From positions 12,397 to 76,396 of the forward strand of contig LUCM01006813.1 of the NCBI GenBank assembly GCA_008360955.1: DNA of 64,000 nucleotides. Reading direction: 5' to 3'. Source of the stretch: Fasciolopsis buskii. Taxonomy: Eukaryota; Platyhelminthes; Trematoda; Plagiorchiida; Fasciolidae. How positions within the stretch are numbered: the first letter of the stretch is position 1; each line of letters begins with the position of its first letter. This document shows, piece by piece, positions 36,131 through 49,639 of this stretch. A program made the position numbers and the translations under genes. The notes beneath the pieces are model-generated. The model had not been told where the DNA came from and did not search any database. It worked only from the letters and a program-made list of their open reading frames with translations.

Positions 36131-39100
36131 AATATAAGCATTAGAGCACCAGGTAGGCCGTTGGATAGTTTAACGTGAGTCGAGCAGACTTCCTTGTCGG
36201 GGCACAAGAGAAGGGCTGTCAGAAAAGCTGACTGATCGATACGGACTGCAGACTATTTACATAAATTATATAATCTGTTCTAAATTGGCCAGCCTTGTGT
36301 CCGTTTCGATTTTCTGTCCCTAAGTTTGCAAACCAAAAGAAACTATACCAAATAATTCGACCATTTGGTTTAAGAAAGTTATTTCAGGCGCATTCCGCTT
36401 TTTTGTGTTAAATGTGTACACAAAACAGTCAATGGTATCAAGCAACGTCACGCTGGTCTCAACTGTGTAAATGTTGATACTGACTAATAAGCTTACTAAA
36501 CTTTGGTTCATACTAGTTTCTTTGTTTGTGGTTTATTTTAACTTACCCTAAGTATGAGCCTCATCGAACAGTGCTTCTCCACACGGACATCGTAGTTGCA
36601 TTCATTCCGCCGGTTTTGGAAACCGTCGATCAAGGATCTCAATGTCGCAAAAAATCCTCAACGCAAAGCGTTTCACATTCACAGTATTCCAACAAACAGA
36701 GAGATAAATTGGGACTGTAATGACCAGGTACGGCCGATGGAGATCACAGAAAGACAGTAAAGTATATTCGAAGGTTTCCAAAATCGCAGGTTAAAACTTC
36801 CCAAATTTATGCGGAGTGAGCACCATGGATGGTCCGAAGCTCAACTGTAGGCAAGTTTTATAAGCAAACGTGGACCAGTCACTTTCAGGTGCTCTAAGAT
36901 TCTTGTACTTGACAATCCGTGATCTCAATTATCGAAACCTCGATCAACTTGTGAGACCATGAGTGAGGATAGAGCTGAGTCTTCTGGTTGGCACATCTAT
37001 CTTCGTAAATAATTAAACATACCCATGTCTTGGATTTAACAAGCAAGTATGGACCATGTGAATTCGCTCATATATGCGATCCTTACTACTGCGTATTGGG
37101 GACTGTTGGGACAATTAACGAAATGCATTTGCTAAGTCACCTAACGGCTGATGGTTATCATTTGGTCTAGTCATAGCGAAATTTTTATTTAGGGTGAACG
37201 AACGGTCAAAATGCCTAACATTCATGATGTTTTGAAAGCAATATATTTTCAAGAAGACCATATTTATCGGTTAACTAAACTCTGATAAATGACTACAAGT
37301 TCCTGGTTTATTCATCTTCAGTGTGATGACAAACAACATTTTCTTTAAATACCTTCTTCTGTTCTTTTTTGATATACGTTTATCCTGAAAAGTTACATCA
37401 TTTGTTTTTACAAATGTCCAGCCAAGAGCGTCAAACGTGGTGCAGTACAGAGGCTGGAGTAAATATCACGAGGTGGTCATGAAGCCTGTCCAATGGTAGC
37501 CACAACTAACAATCAGGACCGAACAAGAAAACTTCTGTTGACGTGAATATAAGAAAAGACAGTATCCCTATCAGACATCGAGAAGCCGCAAATGGACCCG
37601 TAGTCAATCACGTTAGTGGTATCTTTCGAATTGACAAAGCGGCAGCATGGTTTGAGTTTGGAAGCTCAACAGTGGTTACTAAAAGACTAAAAGCGAGACG
37701 TAGGTACCAGAAAGAATGGTGTTTTACGCTTTCTTTTGGGCAGAAGAACCGTTTAAATCAGATCAAATAATAATCAGGAAATTTCGATATAGTTAGTTCT
37801 GGTTCTGGTTTTTGATCACATTGTGCTACCATAGAATAACAAGACCATAATGGGCCATTCACATACATGAATGCAGTAAACTCTTAACAGTCGATAAAGG
37901 ATCGTTAATAAACCCAACAAACTAAACAAGTCAGAACTGGAATTTTCTGTGATGAATGCGAATCTTCTGAATGTGCTATACGCTACTGACTGTTTGGATA
38001 CATTTGCTTGTGTCCATAAAGTGGGCCCCAATGGCTCGACGTTCTCGATGTCCTTGGATGAGACTGCATGCCTACGTGTGCGGATCGGATAGTTTATGTT
38101 GGGCGCTTGATTTCTCTGCGTACAAAATCATCGGTGCACTTGAACGAACAGGTGTCTGGTGCTGTGACTAATCTCGAAGGTGAAACAATAATTATGACAG
38201 TCCGCGTGGAGCGACAGGAAACAAGACAAAAATTGTGCACATGCACAGACTAGTAGACTAGACATACAAAACACTAGGATGGTATTGGGATTTGACACCT
38301 TAGTTACGTTTGATCCCATCACGTCATATAGCCCTCGGGTGAATATTTCTTTACCCAGGAAAAATTTGTTGTAATCCAAACCTTTATGGTTGTCTAGTGT
38401 CCAAGACAAGCCAGATTTGACTTGCTTCGAATACTTACGTTTTCCAGGTAGCTATTGATCCAATCAATTTTCTATTTTCCTATTGGTCGACAGCAACAGT
38501 TTGATGTGGGTTGTCTTGCGGACGAAATTCTGTTGGCCAGATCTCGTGACCCCGATTTCGGACATAAAATACTGTCTCCTTGACACGCTCACTTCGTGGC
38601 CTCATCACAGCTGTGACAATAGCTGTTCAACCTCTAGAAGTTCGTATCCTCGGTATTCGCCAGGCATAGAATAGTTTCCCCTAAATTTGATTGAAGTCCG
38701 GTCAGTTTGGAGATTGTGTATGATTCTATTATTTTGTTTCTGCCCCAGACAGCACAAATCCGAACCAATCTTCATGTGCTCCTTATCTGTGAAAGGGTTG
38801 GGATTCGTATACTAAGGGACAAACATTACATGTTGGCTGCAAAACTGTATGTAGTCTGTATGTAATATGCAAAGAAACTAGCAGGACCGTTTTCGAATAC
38901 GAAATTTGCACCGAACTAATGTAAAGTCGAGTACAATCATTATTTTCGACCGCTGATGATTAGTAGTTTTCCAACTCAGCTTGACTGTTCTGACTTTGAT
39001 CTTGCTTGTCTACCGAAGACCGTGAAATAATGTTCCGGCAAGCGCAAATCGACTGACACCGTGGTTTTGGACGTGGAGATTGCCGGTTCCCTCAGTCGGT

Positions 39101-39780
39101 CATTTTCCTTTTCGACAGCTCTTCAACGGATGTGGATTCCTACCTGGAAAACCGGGGACATTTAAGTGCAATAGATAAAGAAGGTACCGAAAGGTGTATC
39201 CTTTGTATTATAGTTATAATATTATTCATATTCGAATAAAAGTGTGACTAAATTTCACGGTACGATACATTTAGTACTTTTTCCGCTGCAGGTAGGGGTG
39301 TCAGGTGTGCCTGCGATCTAAGGCCAAAATTGCAAGACTGATTTATTTTGTTACGATGACTCATACAATAGCACGACAGGACCGTGTCTGGGATGCAGTA
39401 CTGCCTGACGAACCCGTTTGCACCCATATGAATGACAGATGGGCTGAAGACGCGAGGTAGGATCGGGAATCAACTATTCATCCTAGATCTGATTTCGTTT
39501 CCAGCTCAGAAACGAGCGGAGACGAAGCTCGGACTAATGACCAAGGAGAGAAAATGTACCCGAAAGACGAAGGCAATCGGTCAATAAGTTTTATCCTCCA
39601 TGGAACTACATAAACTATCTTATTGTGATAAATGAATCAAAACTGTCATGTTGGGTGGCTAGGTCCATTTTGATGGTCCTTGTGTGATTAAGCAGGGTGG
39701 GTTCCAATGTGCAAGTCAAGAATACCGACTGAAGCCACTAGAATTAGCGATCCCGATATGAAGATTATGAAACAGAAGAC
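36131..39780. other. No supportable gene
   Basis: Short ORFs, among them 75 codons at 37543 on the + strand and 93 at 38409-38128 on the - strand. None has a recognisable motif. Confidence 0.5.
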
Positions 39781-40236
39781 GTGACCATTCTGTGCAAAAT
39801 GTTTTGCAGCGATTTTGACATCATAGTAGCCGCCAGCTTCAGAGGGAGTGCTGAGTCCTACGTAGATAAACAAAGGTACCTGGGAAGTACCGTCAATAAA
39901 AACTTGAGATTGTCAGTTTACATTCTCAGATGTGTAAAGAAACTTAGAAGACTACCTCTTCCCAAAAATAACTGCGGTACTTCCAGGTTGAACAAAACAC
40001 TAACTCAATGTTTGCCTAGTATTGCGCTTCTCCAGCTCAGTTCTTTTGTTTACCTACCATTTCTGCTGGATTAGCGAAAAAACAACTTCGGAATCTTTCG
40101 TCGGGGTTTGCCATTTATCAGTGATTTATCTTACATACTTCGGAAAGAACTGTGCACTAAAAATGTGATATGCATCTATCCGAGAGTGAAACATTTTCGC
40201 GGAAACTCCCCTCCCAATTCGTATCCCAAACATTAA
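39781..40236 (+). pseudogene. Possible LINE RT C-terminal fragment
   Basis: One frame stays open for about 150 codons except for a single TAG at 40072-40074. It reads 'VDKQRYLGSTVNKNLRLS', then 'ILRCVKKLRRL', 'CLPSIALLQLSSFVYLPF', and after the stop 'IFRRGLPFISDLSYILRK'. The order YLG-x-x-(V/I)-x-x-x-L, a basic helix, then ILPS-like and a later RR-(L)-x-FIS block is that seen downstream of the catalytic box in Jockey/CR1-type LINE reverse transcriptases. No YADD box is visible upstream. Plausible but unproven, and a different family from the LINEs elsewhere in the window. Confidence 0.38.
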
Positions 40237-41740
40237 CGGCAACAAAACCATTAATTCAGTTAGATTCGTTCTGATCGTTGAATGTCTATGACGAATACAA
40301 GTCTGTTTTATCAAAAGAGACATCAGCCAACTTGACACTGCTGTTGGCCTTCACAGCACTGGACTCAGATTGGCAGCATCGTTACGGATCACAGGTGACA
40401 TGGAACAGTCTTGGATTGTTGATTAGTCTTGTCCACTCCAGTAGGCACAGATTGAGTCTTTGTGCGTGATCACTTTTGTTTACTTGGAATAGTAATACGA
40501 ATTCAATCAAAAGGAATGAGGCGCAGAACGGACCGCCAGTAAACATTGTGACTGTGACCCAGCCTACGCAACTGAAGATAAGATGAACGCGTCAGCTGGG
40601 ATATACGTAATTGTTTACTTACAAATTATGTTTGTACCAGACTTACAAATAACTGTCATTGATGAAATTCATCCGGGCCAAGGGAATTTCGGACAAGTCC
40701 ATCTTCTTCTTAGCTTGTAATCACTTTCCTGATTCGGTGGCTGTATTGACAGGTAACAGCGAAATTTTACCGGACAGAATCAGATAAATTGCATGTAAAT
40801 TGGCCATGTTTCCCTTGGCCTGTAATCTTACAAGGAGACAGTAATCGTCAAATGCAGTCCCACTCTGCTTTTTCTATGGTGTTGGATAACCAGAGTTTGA
40901 GCTAATATCGAGAGCAGATTCGAGCAGCCCTTTAAACAGCGGTATGTTATTCGGCACTCCAGGTCATGCAGACTTTACAAGCTTTAGGTATCACTCATTT
41001 CAGTGTCTCTGTTGAATGAGCAAAGACCAGTCCCTTCCTTTAATGACAACAAATTTTTGGACGTCAGCCTACGAGAAGCCTGAGAAGTAACCCCGAGTAG
41101 TGGTCCACAAGAAAACTGGGGAACAAAGGAACGCTAAGATTACCGACTAAAGTTACAGGTAATGACTTGGCCAAAAAGGTACCGGAACTTGAATCAGTGG
41201 ACTGGTTTGTGCAGATACAGTTAGTCTATCGGGTTGAGATCCATAGGATTCCACACTTTCATAAAATGACTGGAGACCTTGGGCCAAATCGCACAATGCT
41301 GTAATCGATAGCATTATTACTTTTGAAGTTATCCCTCGTTCATGCGATTCATGTTCCTAATAACAGTAAAGCTGCCTTATCGCAATGCTTTGTTTCATTA
41401 TTTTTTGTGCAGACGGTGCTGTGAGTTTGCAGCCAGGACGTGAGCACAATCGTTCAGGTTAATCGGTTTGGAAAATGGAACGAATCTGCGCACCGAGACA
41501 GTCGGCATCAATCGGCGAGCTGTGGATAGGAAAGAATTGCGACTGACAGATTTTTGTACTTCCAATTGCACTGATATCTCGTTTGTCTTCTAAATTATGA
41601 TTCATCTGTTACTTTTCTGCGCGCCGTATGCGGTTAGTCTACGTCCAAGTTACGTGATAGAGTCCAGTACAACCCCGCTGCAGTCCGCGTGAACAACCGG
41701 CCGATGCACACCGTGGTGATAAGCCACTGTGAAATTCATA
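40237..41740. other. No supportable gene
   Basis: Short ORFs only; no recognised motif or repeat. Confidence 0.5.
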
Positions 41741-41741
41741 C

Positions 41742-42079
41742 ATGTATCGAGTGCCACTGGAATGAATGTATTCCACCAACCTGGATTCCTTCTGCTTTGT
41801 ATATAAAGACATAATTCGTAAATAAACCCCGGAGGCGTTTCCCAGGCACTGTGAACTTCTCGTGGCTTTTATCTGTGAAGCATGGGTCGGAGTCACTCCA
41901 TTGTGTATTGCTAATCTGTATCCTTGCATTATCGAGAGTGGTCGAATTCAGTATCACGATTTCAAGTACAAATACTACACTGCATTCATCCCATATCGTA
42001 ATCCATTCAAATTCACGAACATCGGGGTTCTTCTTACTTGAAATGCCTGTGGAATTACCGGATTTGGAACAGTTCTGAC
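41742..42079 (-). CDS. Extracellular (CUB-like) exon candidate
   Basis: On the - strand a ~338-base open segment lies between an acceptor (tgcatagtgtcag, or five bases later ...gtcag) and a strong donor (cat|gtatga at 41741). It encodes about 112 residues beginning 'NCSKSGNSTGISSKKNPDVR', with two N-glycosylation sequons near the start (NCS, NST), another (NST) further on, and Cys in 'DECSV' and 'DPCFT'. A late 'VPGKRLRGLF...GGIHSFQW' block resembles the end of a CUB domain. The size fits a one-domain exon. No neighbouring exon of the same gene is certain. It may be a genuine exon of a secreted or membrane protein; the domain name is tentative. Confidence 0.33.
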
Positions 42080-42894
42080 CTGACACTATGCAGTGGAAGT
42101 TTCAACATCACCACAAATTCATAGGTCACTTAAAAATGTTTCACATCCCACTTATACCCCCATACAACATCAGAAATTGCTTCGTGCTTTGCGTGGGCAT
42201 TTCTCCCCTGTCCCGTAAAAAAAAGATAATGCCCCACATACTTTTAATGTGATCACTAGTGAAACAAAACGCAAAACGTTTTCTATAGTATTTTTATACT
42301 GAAAGTAGTTCATTCACTTCTGTTTAGAGTCAAACACAATAAGTAGGGGAATCAATTTGCATAACCTGGGAACATTTGTGATTTTCATGCCAAAAAACAA
42401 AAGACGACCTTCAAACTGGTGTTACGTGAAATATGTGGAAACTTCAGTGTGGAGTAGTCGTTTTGGAATGGTCCGTTTATTGTTTTGATATAAACCAAAT
42501 TCAGAGCTTCGAAGACTGATTCTGGTCATATCAATAGGTCAATTTATCACTCTTCTTGTCTTCCACATGAGCTCCTCTCACATCTCTGCATGATCTCTGT
42601 TTGTTGGTAAAGCATGCTGACAGTGTAGTGTTTGGCACAACTGTATCCGTTCAACTACTCCATTCGCCTTCGCAAACAAATCGTCGAATTGATCTATTGA
42701 CTTTATTAGTACAGCCAAACCGTGGATCTCTTTCAGTGATTAGATGTTTTACTCTCTCCACAGAACGCTTCCAAGAATTCTGGTCTTACGTAACTATTCA
42801 TCATGTGGTATTAGCGGTTAACTCATCATTAAAAGATCATCAAGGCACGGCATAGCTGTTTCATTCTTGTTGAGGATCGTCGGCTGGGTATATC

Positions 42895-42957
42895 CAGCGC
42901 GCCCAAACTAGGATGTGAACGAAAATCCAGCGCTTTGGCCACTATGCTACGGAGCAG
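42895..42957 (-). repeat. tRNA-like sequence with perfect A box
   Basis: On the - strand TAGCATAGTGG (42949-42939) matches the pol III A box exactly and is followed by 'ccaaagcgctgga', as in many tRNA-derived SINEs. The B-box candidate is CGTTCACATCC (42920-42910), with an alternative a few bases later. A short inverted pair (ctgggta/tatccag) lies just beyond at about 42884-42896. No complete cloverleaf forms. Confidence 0.45.
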
Positions 42958-43513
42958 GCTCTCAGAAATTTTGTTAAACTCAACGGGTGACCGCGTTGTA
43001 CCTATCCGTCACTGATGCGCACAACCACGGTTCGTTGCAGTGCAGCAGCCAACTTCCACTTATAGGTGACTTTTCTACAGGCATCCTGAATTCGAAGAAG
43101 GCTTTGAATATGACGTACGGATATTGATTACCCGATGTGTGCTAAAAATAGGAGACCATATGGCCTCTAGAAGTCATTCACAATGTGATCTCAAAGTTCA
43201 ACTCTGGTCGTATGTTATTCGATCTAGGCTTACCGACAAATTGAAGGCAGGCAGCGCGACCATCATTCATTTATCATTTCGTCATTTGCTACTATTTTTC
43301 TGAAAATTCATTAAGGTCAGGGACCTTTTCCATTCTATTTTATTCCATTAGAGCCTTTGTTTTTGCCATTGTCATACGCATAGAGCTCTCTGCTACTAGT
43401 TTGTTCTTCAGATTTCCTTTTCAAGGAATTATCAGTGGTTTTCGGGTTAATCAGTAGAGTGGATTTCCCAACGGGCAGTACACCCATATACGGTTTCTTA
43501 TCCACTCAGTTCT

Positions 43514-43515
<2 letters not shown>

Positions 43516-43549
<34 letters not shown>
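43516..43549 (+). repeat. (AT)17 microsatellite
   Basis: Uninterrupted alternating AT for 34 bases. Confidence 0.95.
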
Positions 43550-43551
<2 letters not shown>

Positions 43552-45640
43552 CAACATCAGGCAGATTCAGCTAAAACCGCGAGTTTGCCTACACCGATGG
43601 TTAGAAATTATCTACAGTTATACGCACTGTTCAAGTTCCCGTAAACCCAGAGTGAACAGTCAATGGACTAGTTGTGCATTTGCCTGGATCTTAGGTCATT
43701 GTTGTATCTGTATTTGAGTGATTGTGCAACTGGTTACAGGATACGGTTATTAGTTGACTCGATTATATTTTCTTTTCTAAGCTGAAAATCTCAGCTGCCT
43801 TCAAAGGAGCAAACATTTTGTCCTGGGATTTGTAAAGCATTACCACGCAACAGATAGAAACCATGGGACGGAATTTCGGAGTAAAAATGACGGCCTATAA
43901 CCTAAACAGGTAAACAAATACGCATTGTTTGTCAGCTGCCACAAATATTTTGTCCCATCACATATAGATGCATTCATGGGTAGACTTTTTGATTCGAAGT
44001 CAGATGTTCGACACGTGTTTTCTGTGAGTTCCCCAGACCCCAATGTTTCGATTACATAAGTGTTGAGTTGTTGAAGTACTGAAAAGCACCCAATTACCCA
44101 ATTATACAGCCTCCGGTGCCTTTCAGTCTCGCTTTTAGTGCTCGGATGCAGTTTTCGTACACGACATCATGAGACTCTGGCTGTCCATGTGAGGTTCGAT
44201 AGCGTTCAGCTGCCGATCACGACCGGGCTCTGACATTAGGTCACCGTGGACTACGTAGCTGAGAATGTCGACCATTTTTTTCGCAACACGTCAGTCTACG
44301 TACTTCTGTATGAGATATGACCTAAAAGCGCGACAGAAAATTGCAACAGTGAAGAAATGACGAACGTAAAGCTTTTTTTTCTGGCACGCGATCAGACTCA
44401 GGGAAGTGGTAATATCTGTTGGACTAAACATTGAATGGTCATACAAAAAGACTAACGAGACGATTTCAGCGGTGCGAGGGAGATGGTGGGTGCGCCCATT
44501 TTTTGGTGCTTCTTCTAAGACTCAGTGATTTTCCACGAAAATAGTGCACATCTCCATCGAATGAGAACCGCTGAGAGAACTCTGTTGGTATGAGATCTCT
44601 CGAATTGCTGTTGGATTTGGAGTTGATCGAAAAAAACATGCAGCACTTTTAAGGCATATAGATCATGTTGATGAAAAACTAACAAAATAATCATAGTTTT
44701 TTAAATACTCTGACAACGATCGCGACCAAATGACAATGAAATTTCCCGATCAAAGTATAGGTAACTACATATCACGATGAGTCGGCGCTCCTATCGTTGC
44801 CGGACCCACAAAGGCGAGGTTTTTCTTTCACAAAAGATTAATTTTTTCAATACATTCACTTCTTGTGTTTGGGTTCACCACGATTCTCACAACTGTCATG
44901 TGGTTGAGTGCGATCGGATTTAGCGGAAGAGGAAAGCACTTTAACGGGAAGCATTTTTTGACGCTGCGTACACTGTTTCGGTTATGCAGAAACGTCTACT
45001 TTCAACTTTACATCATGGAGTCGTTCAACAAGCGTGAGGCCGTTTCACAGCACTGTGCTTTTCATGCGCGGCTTCCGGCAGAAGTGCGTCCCAGGAATCG
45101 ATCGGCGCGAGCGATTAACTCTGCACGTTCAAGCTTAGTTATTGGAGCTTCATTCTCAAACAATCGATCCGACGTGTGTCAACCTCCCCTGGCCGCAATG
45201 ACAGTCAGTGCAGCACAAGTGAGTTTACATGTTTATCTTTCGAGTTAATCTGGCACTGGATATGCTTGGCGAACTTTTCGCTTTGTCGACCACGGGCAAT
45301 ATGCACGTGAACCATATTTAAACCTCATCGACTGTTCACTTTTAGATCGGTGTTTGCTAGTGCACTTAGATCCACTCCTCGCTGAATCACAGGGAGTCTG
45401 TCTGACAGAGTGGAAAACCTAAGCACAACCCTGAACCTGTAGCTGACCATACCAGGCAAACTAGACATGGAAACATCGCAAGTTCTCATCAACTGTCAGG
45501 AATCAATCCTTGATTTAAGTAACAATTTTTTTTTACGAATTTTACTGAGTTGATAACAGCCTAGTAATCGCTGCCGGTTGAGACAGAAAAGGAAGGTATG
45601 AACTCGAATCTAGGTGGCGTTTGAAATAGTTTGTACTGAT
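43550..45640. other. No supportable gene
   Basis: The longest frame is 127 codons at 44865 on the + strand, with no recognised motif. A - strand frame at 44043-43840 has two Cys and one sequon, but no domain I can name. Confidence 0.5.
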
Positions 45641-45643
45641 AGT

Positions 45644-45669
45644 ATCTGATCGCCAGTGGGCGATCAGAT
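45644..45669. repeat. Perfect 11-bp hairpin
   Basis: atctgatcgcc (45644-45654) and ggcgatcagat (45659-45669) are exact inverted repeats around a 4-base loop. It lies ~170 bases from the larger foldback at 45840-45974. Confidence 0.85.
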
Positions 45670-45839
45670 CCGGTTGCGGACGGTAACTACCAATCCCCTC
45701 TCTATAAGTCGAAGAAATTCTCAGAGCAATACATGGAAGCATGGCAGTGGATGAAAGGCGATTCACGAGATTTTGGGGTAAAGATTGACTTTCCAACGTC
45801 TTTGCACAGGGCTGTACGAATATAAGAACTGAGGAAGAT

Positions 45840-45974
45840 GTGAATGATATAGTGTTAATAACACCGCGTTGTTGGTAGATGTAATGCGCCAAAGTTCCGA
45901 CTGTCATGGGTAGTCAAAACTTTGACGCAGTAGACCTACCAACAACGCTGTGTTACTAACATTATATCATTCAC
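45840..45974. repeat. Long foldback (inverted repeat)
   Basis: Arms 45840-45878 and 45936-45974 pair over 39 bases with three mismatches. Inside them 45886-45896 pairs with 45919-45929 (10 of 11), leaving a loop of about 22 bases. The right arm continues into a sequence found again at 48535-48641, so the foldback was made from two oppositely oriented copies of one dispersed repeat. Confidence 0.8.
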
Positions 45975-46041
45975 AATTGAAACCAATACATGGCGCATCG
46001 ATTTTTCGATACACTCCTTATATCATCTGGTCCTGATAAGG
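45936..46041 (+). repeat. Dispersed repeat, copy 1
   Basis: About 106 bases similar to 48535-48641, sharing 'aacattatatcattcac', 'atggcgcat' and 'gatttttcgatacactcctta', then 'atcat.tggtc.tgataa'. The closing 'ggtcctgataagg' faintly recalls the start of a hammerhead core, but no GAAAC follows. Its family is not identified. Confidence 0.75.
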
Positions 46042-48534
46042 AAGATGTGTTTCAAATAAAACAAAGCCACGAAGCTTGAGGTTATTCTGATGCACGCGAT
46101 TATTGCGGTTGTCGACTGACTTTTTGTTCTGTCTAATCGAAAAGACAAATTTCAGTACTGAAAAATCCTAACAAAAACAATTTTTGACGGCCATATAGAC
46201 CCGTTTCCTTCGAATGTTATGCCACATGACATTTTCTCTTCGATCAATAAACCTTCAGTCTGCTGCCGATCAATAGCACTTTCCACTGGTGGATCAATCG
46301 CACTGACCTAAATCTGGAGCATGAAAGAACGTTTGCCTTGGGTGAATGATCATGTTCGTTGGCACTGATTTCGTCCTGCTGCGGATATTTTTAGATCTCC
46401 GTTGTCTCTGGAAAAAAATCACGTTTGCTAAAGAATGCATTTGTGCATGTAGCAGCAAATCTTAATAAAAAAGACCTAATGGCTGTCATTTAGAACTGGA
46501 CGAAAGATATATGAAAGTGGTGGAAACCGCACCGGTTACCGCGATAGTCATACTTGAGTTGTCACTCCTCAAGGTCAGCTCATACACATGCTGCTCATCA
46601 GTAAGATTAAAAAGGAGAATCTATAGAAATTGCTATTTACTTCTGGACGAATTTATTCTTTTTAATTAAGTCAAATAAAATTTATTGAAAACTATGACCT
46701 CTACGTTTGGGTGCCCGGAATGGCCAGGAAATCGATGGTTTTGGTAAATGTGCCAGCCACTTCTTAACCTGGCAGGATCAACGTTCTGACGTGTCATATC
46801 TTGTGTTGACGGCTGACTTAGTAAATTTGGTCAATCCGATTCAAACAGAAATCTTAAGGCCATAAAACGTAAAGGTTTGACAGAAAAAAAGTCGATTGTT
46901 CGAGGTTTTTCGACTCTCATCGGAAAGATGTCGCGTGGGTGTGCCTTTTTTCTGTTTGATTTATAGACTCCTACCGGTCGGTACTGTACGTGTCTTGTGT
47001 AGTTTTTTCTTGTGAATGATGCTCGGTTTATTGAAGTCAACCAACGTCTGATTTTCGCTAGTGAAACCACTACTTGCGGGACTCAACTGACGATTAGGCA
47101 CAACGAAATGCCCATGGGACTTTCTGGCACCAGACTGAGCGCAGCTGAGACTTTCATTAGCGGATATGCTACCAGGTAGATAAAAATATTTGTTTGTGGC
47201 TGAAAGCAATGGGAACTTTGTACAAAACGATTAGATGATAACAGCTAAAACTAATCATAGATTACGCTGCCTGTAGTCGCGTAAAACAGTGTGAGCCAAA
47301 AAAACCAGTTCAAAGCCGTAAACAGCACAACGAACATAATGGTGCTCAAATATGTCGGGGATTCCCCTTTCTCGACGGTTTACCTGAACTTCGGAAACAT
47401 TTTGTCTGGATAATCAATTTGGTCCTGCCTTGGTGATTAAAACATTCAGCATCATTCCCATCCCTGCTCGTATCCGTTTCATGTAGTGCTGTTCATTTCC
47501 CGTTTGCCTTAGCTATCACTGACTATTTTTACCAACTATGAAATGATCACGCTGGCTGCATAGTGAAAGAGTGCAGATTAAGCAAAGTTGTCTGGGATAA
47601 GTTGCGAAAATCCATTTGCAAACATCGAACTGATAGCTGCGATAAGCGCAAAATAGAGAAGTCAGGAATTCCGGCATTTCTGCTGTGCTCAAGTATGGTT
47701 CTTTGTGTACTAATCATAAACATCCAAACTTCAAAGTGGGGCATTTGATGGGACAACAAATTACCATACTAGTGCAGTACAATTCAGAATTACACCCCCC
47801 CTCCATAACCCAACCCAAATTCAATCGCAACATTGTAAAGAGGTTGACGCGATCTAACAAACGAATGACAATCAAATTTGTTGGAAGTTGCCATCATGAA
47901 GTAAACGAAGTCACGGAAGGACACAGTTCGAATTGCCCAAGCCACTTAAACTATCATTCACAACGGGTGCGCGTAACTCTAGCATTTGGATCAATGACAG
48001 GCCAAGACCAATGCTCCACAGGGAGAATCAATTGGGATGAGTTATCTCATAGTCGAAAAATAGAGATTTGCGACACCGTTGCTCGAAATAGTAGCGCTAA
48101 TTGTCACCGATTTTAGTGAATCATGGATATGAAGCACTAGCCACTATCAAAATGGCTCGACACCAGACAATGCAACGAAAAATTGCAGGTCTCTTCAACT
48201 GGAAGGCACGTCAGAGTTCATGTAAAAGGAGACCGAATACGCGTTAACAAGACAGAAACATGGCTGACCAATGAACATTGCGGAATTTTTACCTTCCAGT
48301 TTGCAAGTTGCCATTCTTGTTTGGCTGGTCGTAGCTAGAGACGATTGCGAAGCTGTACCAGACAGTGACGCGTGATTTGCTGGTGGGCTCATCATCAGAT
48401 TATGGACAGTTAATGAACAAACGAGAAAATGTAGGTGAAAGAAATGAAATGAAAGCTAGCATTGAACGTTCCCTCAGCCATTCTATTGTAAAATTTGGCT
48501 TGAGAAAGACTACCCACGGTAGTGGAAATGCATT
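46042..48534. other. No supportable gene; one longer unrecognised ORF
   Basis: A 143-codon frame at 47685-48116 on the + strand is the longest here. Its product is hydrophilic, with scattered Cys and His, and I recognise nothing in it. Since it lies just before the repeat at 48535, it may be part of the same repetitive unit. Confidence 0.4.
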
Positions 48535-48641
48535 ACATCCATCAGCAACGTTGCATTATTAACATTATATCATTCACAGTTAAAACCAAAACATGGCGCA
48601 TTGATTTTTCGATACACTCCTTACATCATTTGGTCTTGATA
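48535..48641 (+). repeat. Dispersed repeat, copy 2
   Basis: Same unit and orientation as 45936-46041. The reversed partial copy is the left arm of the foldback at 45840-45878. Upstream similarity to the foldback loop reaches back to ~48512 ('gactaccca'). Confidence 0.75.
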
Positions 48642-49639
48642 AAAGACAAATGGTGTTTTCAGACTTTCAATCGTGATCCATATTCCTGTCTACATGACAA
48701 TTCTTTCAACTACGCCCTTGTTTGACTTCCTTATTCGAATAACACGATCACTTCCTGAGGGAAACAAGAATAAAATACATTTTTTGAACCGATAAACGAC
48801 TCAGTTCGCCCGTATATAGCGGGGGATACTTTGAATAAGCCTAACATCAGTATATCAGAACCGACGGCATTATGGACTGTATCTAAGAGAAGATGCATCA
48901 TCCGATGTTACGGAAGTATATTCATAATTTGGACATTTCAAAAACCACGACCTTCATTCAAATTTACCAAAGTTCAAAACGACCACTTTTGGTTGCAAAT
49001 CCCCAACCCGGGGCAAATGGCATTGAATATTTTCAGTTCTAGTTCAGTGTCAGAATAGTAATTTTTCCTAAACCTTTTGGAGTACTTATGGAATTTAGTC
49101 CAGCTTTTGTTAAGAGACTTTACTGTTGACACCTCAAACACGCATCATGCCTTTTGCTCATATTTGAAGGCTGGCGTAAGTGCAGATTGCTTGGAATTGC
49201 CAAGCGTTGCCGGAGAGGGCTAAAAAGAACTCTGTTGTGAATTACTTACGCTACTTGTTACGGGGAACAGTACTCAGAACGTTACTCCAAACTGTCATTG
49301 ATGGTCGGTTTGTAGCTGTACCGGTAGTTGTAATTCCGAAACCTAATACGCATTTCATCTTTCGTGAAACCTATAAGGGTTTATCATGCATCGTCCCAGA
49401 TATTACCAGTTTATTATATTCCTGACTGGCAGTTTGTAATCGTATTTATTACTGATCATCAATCCTTCATAGTTGCGGGCTTTGTCGAGAACAATGAAGC
49501 CGAAAAAACCTCGTTTTCTCACGAGAAATCAAACATAATTAAAATAAATGAGCACCTATCCACACCTTTGTCATCGGTATTCAATGTCATCGTGTGATTG
49601 CACGTACCTTGTGTGTTGGATTTAATTACTATATGGTTG

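Noticed and set aside
43840..44043. - strand frame with Cys and a sequon as an exon upstream of the 42-kb candidate
   Set aside because: Splice sites are ambiguous and no domain pattern is recognisable.
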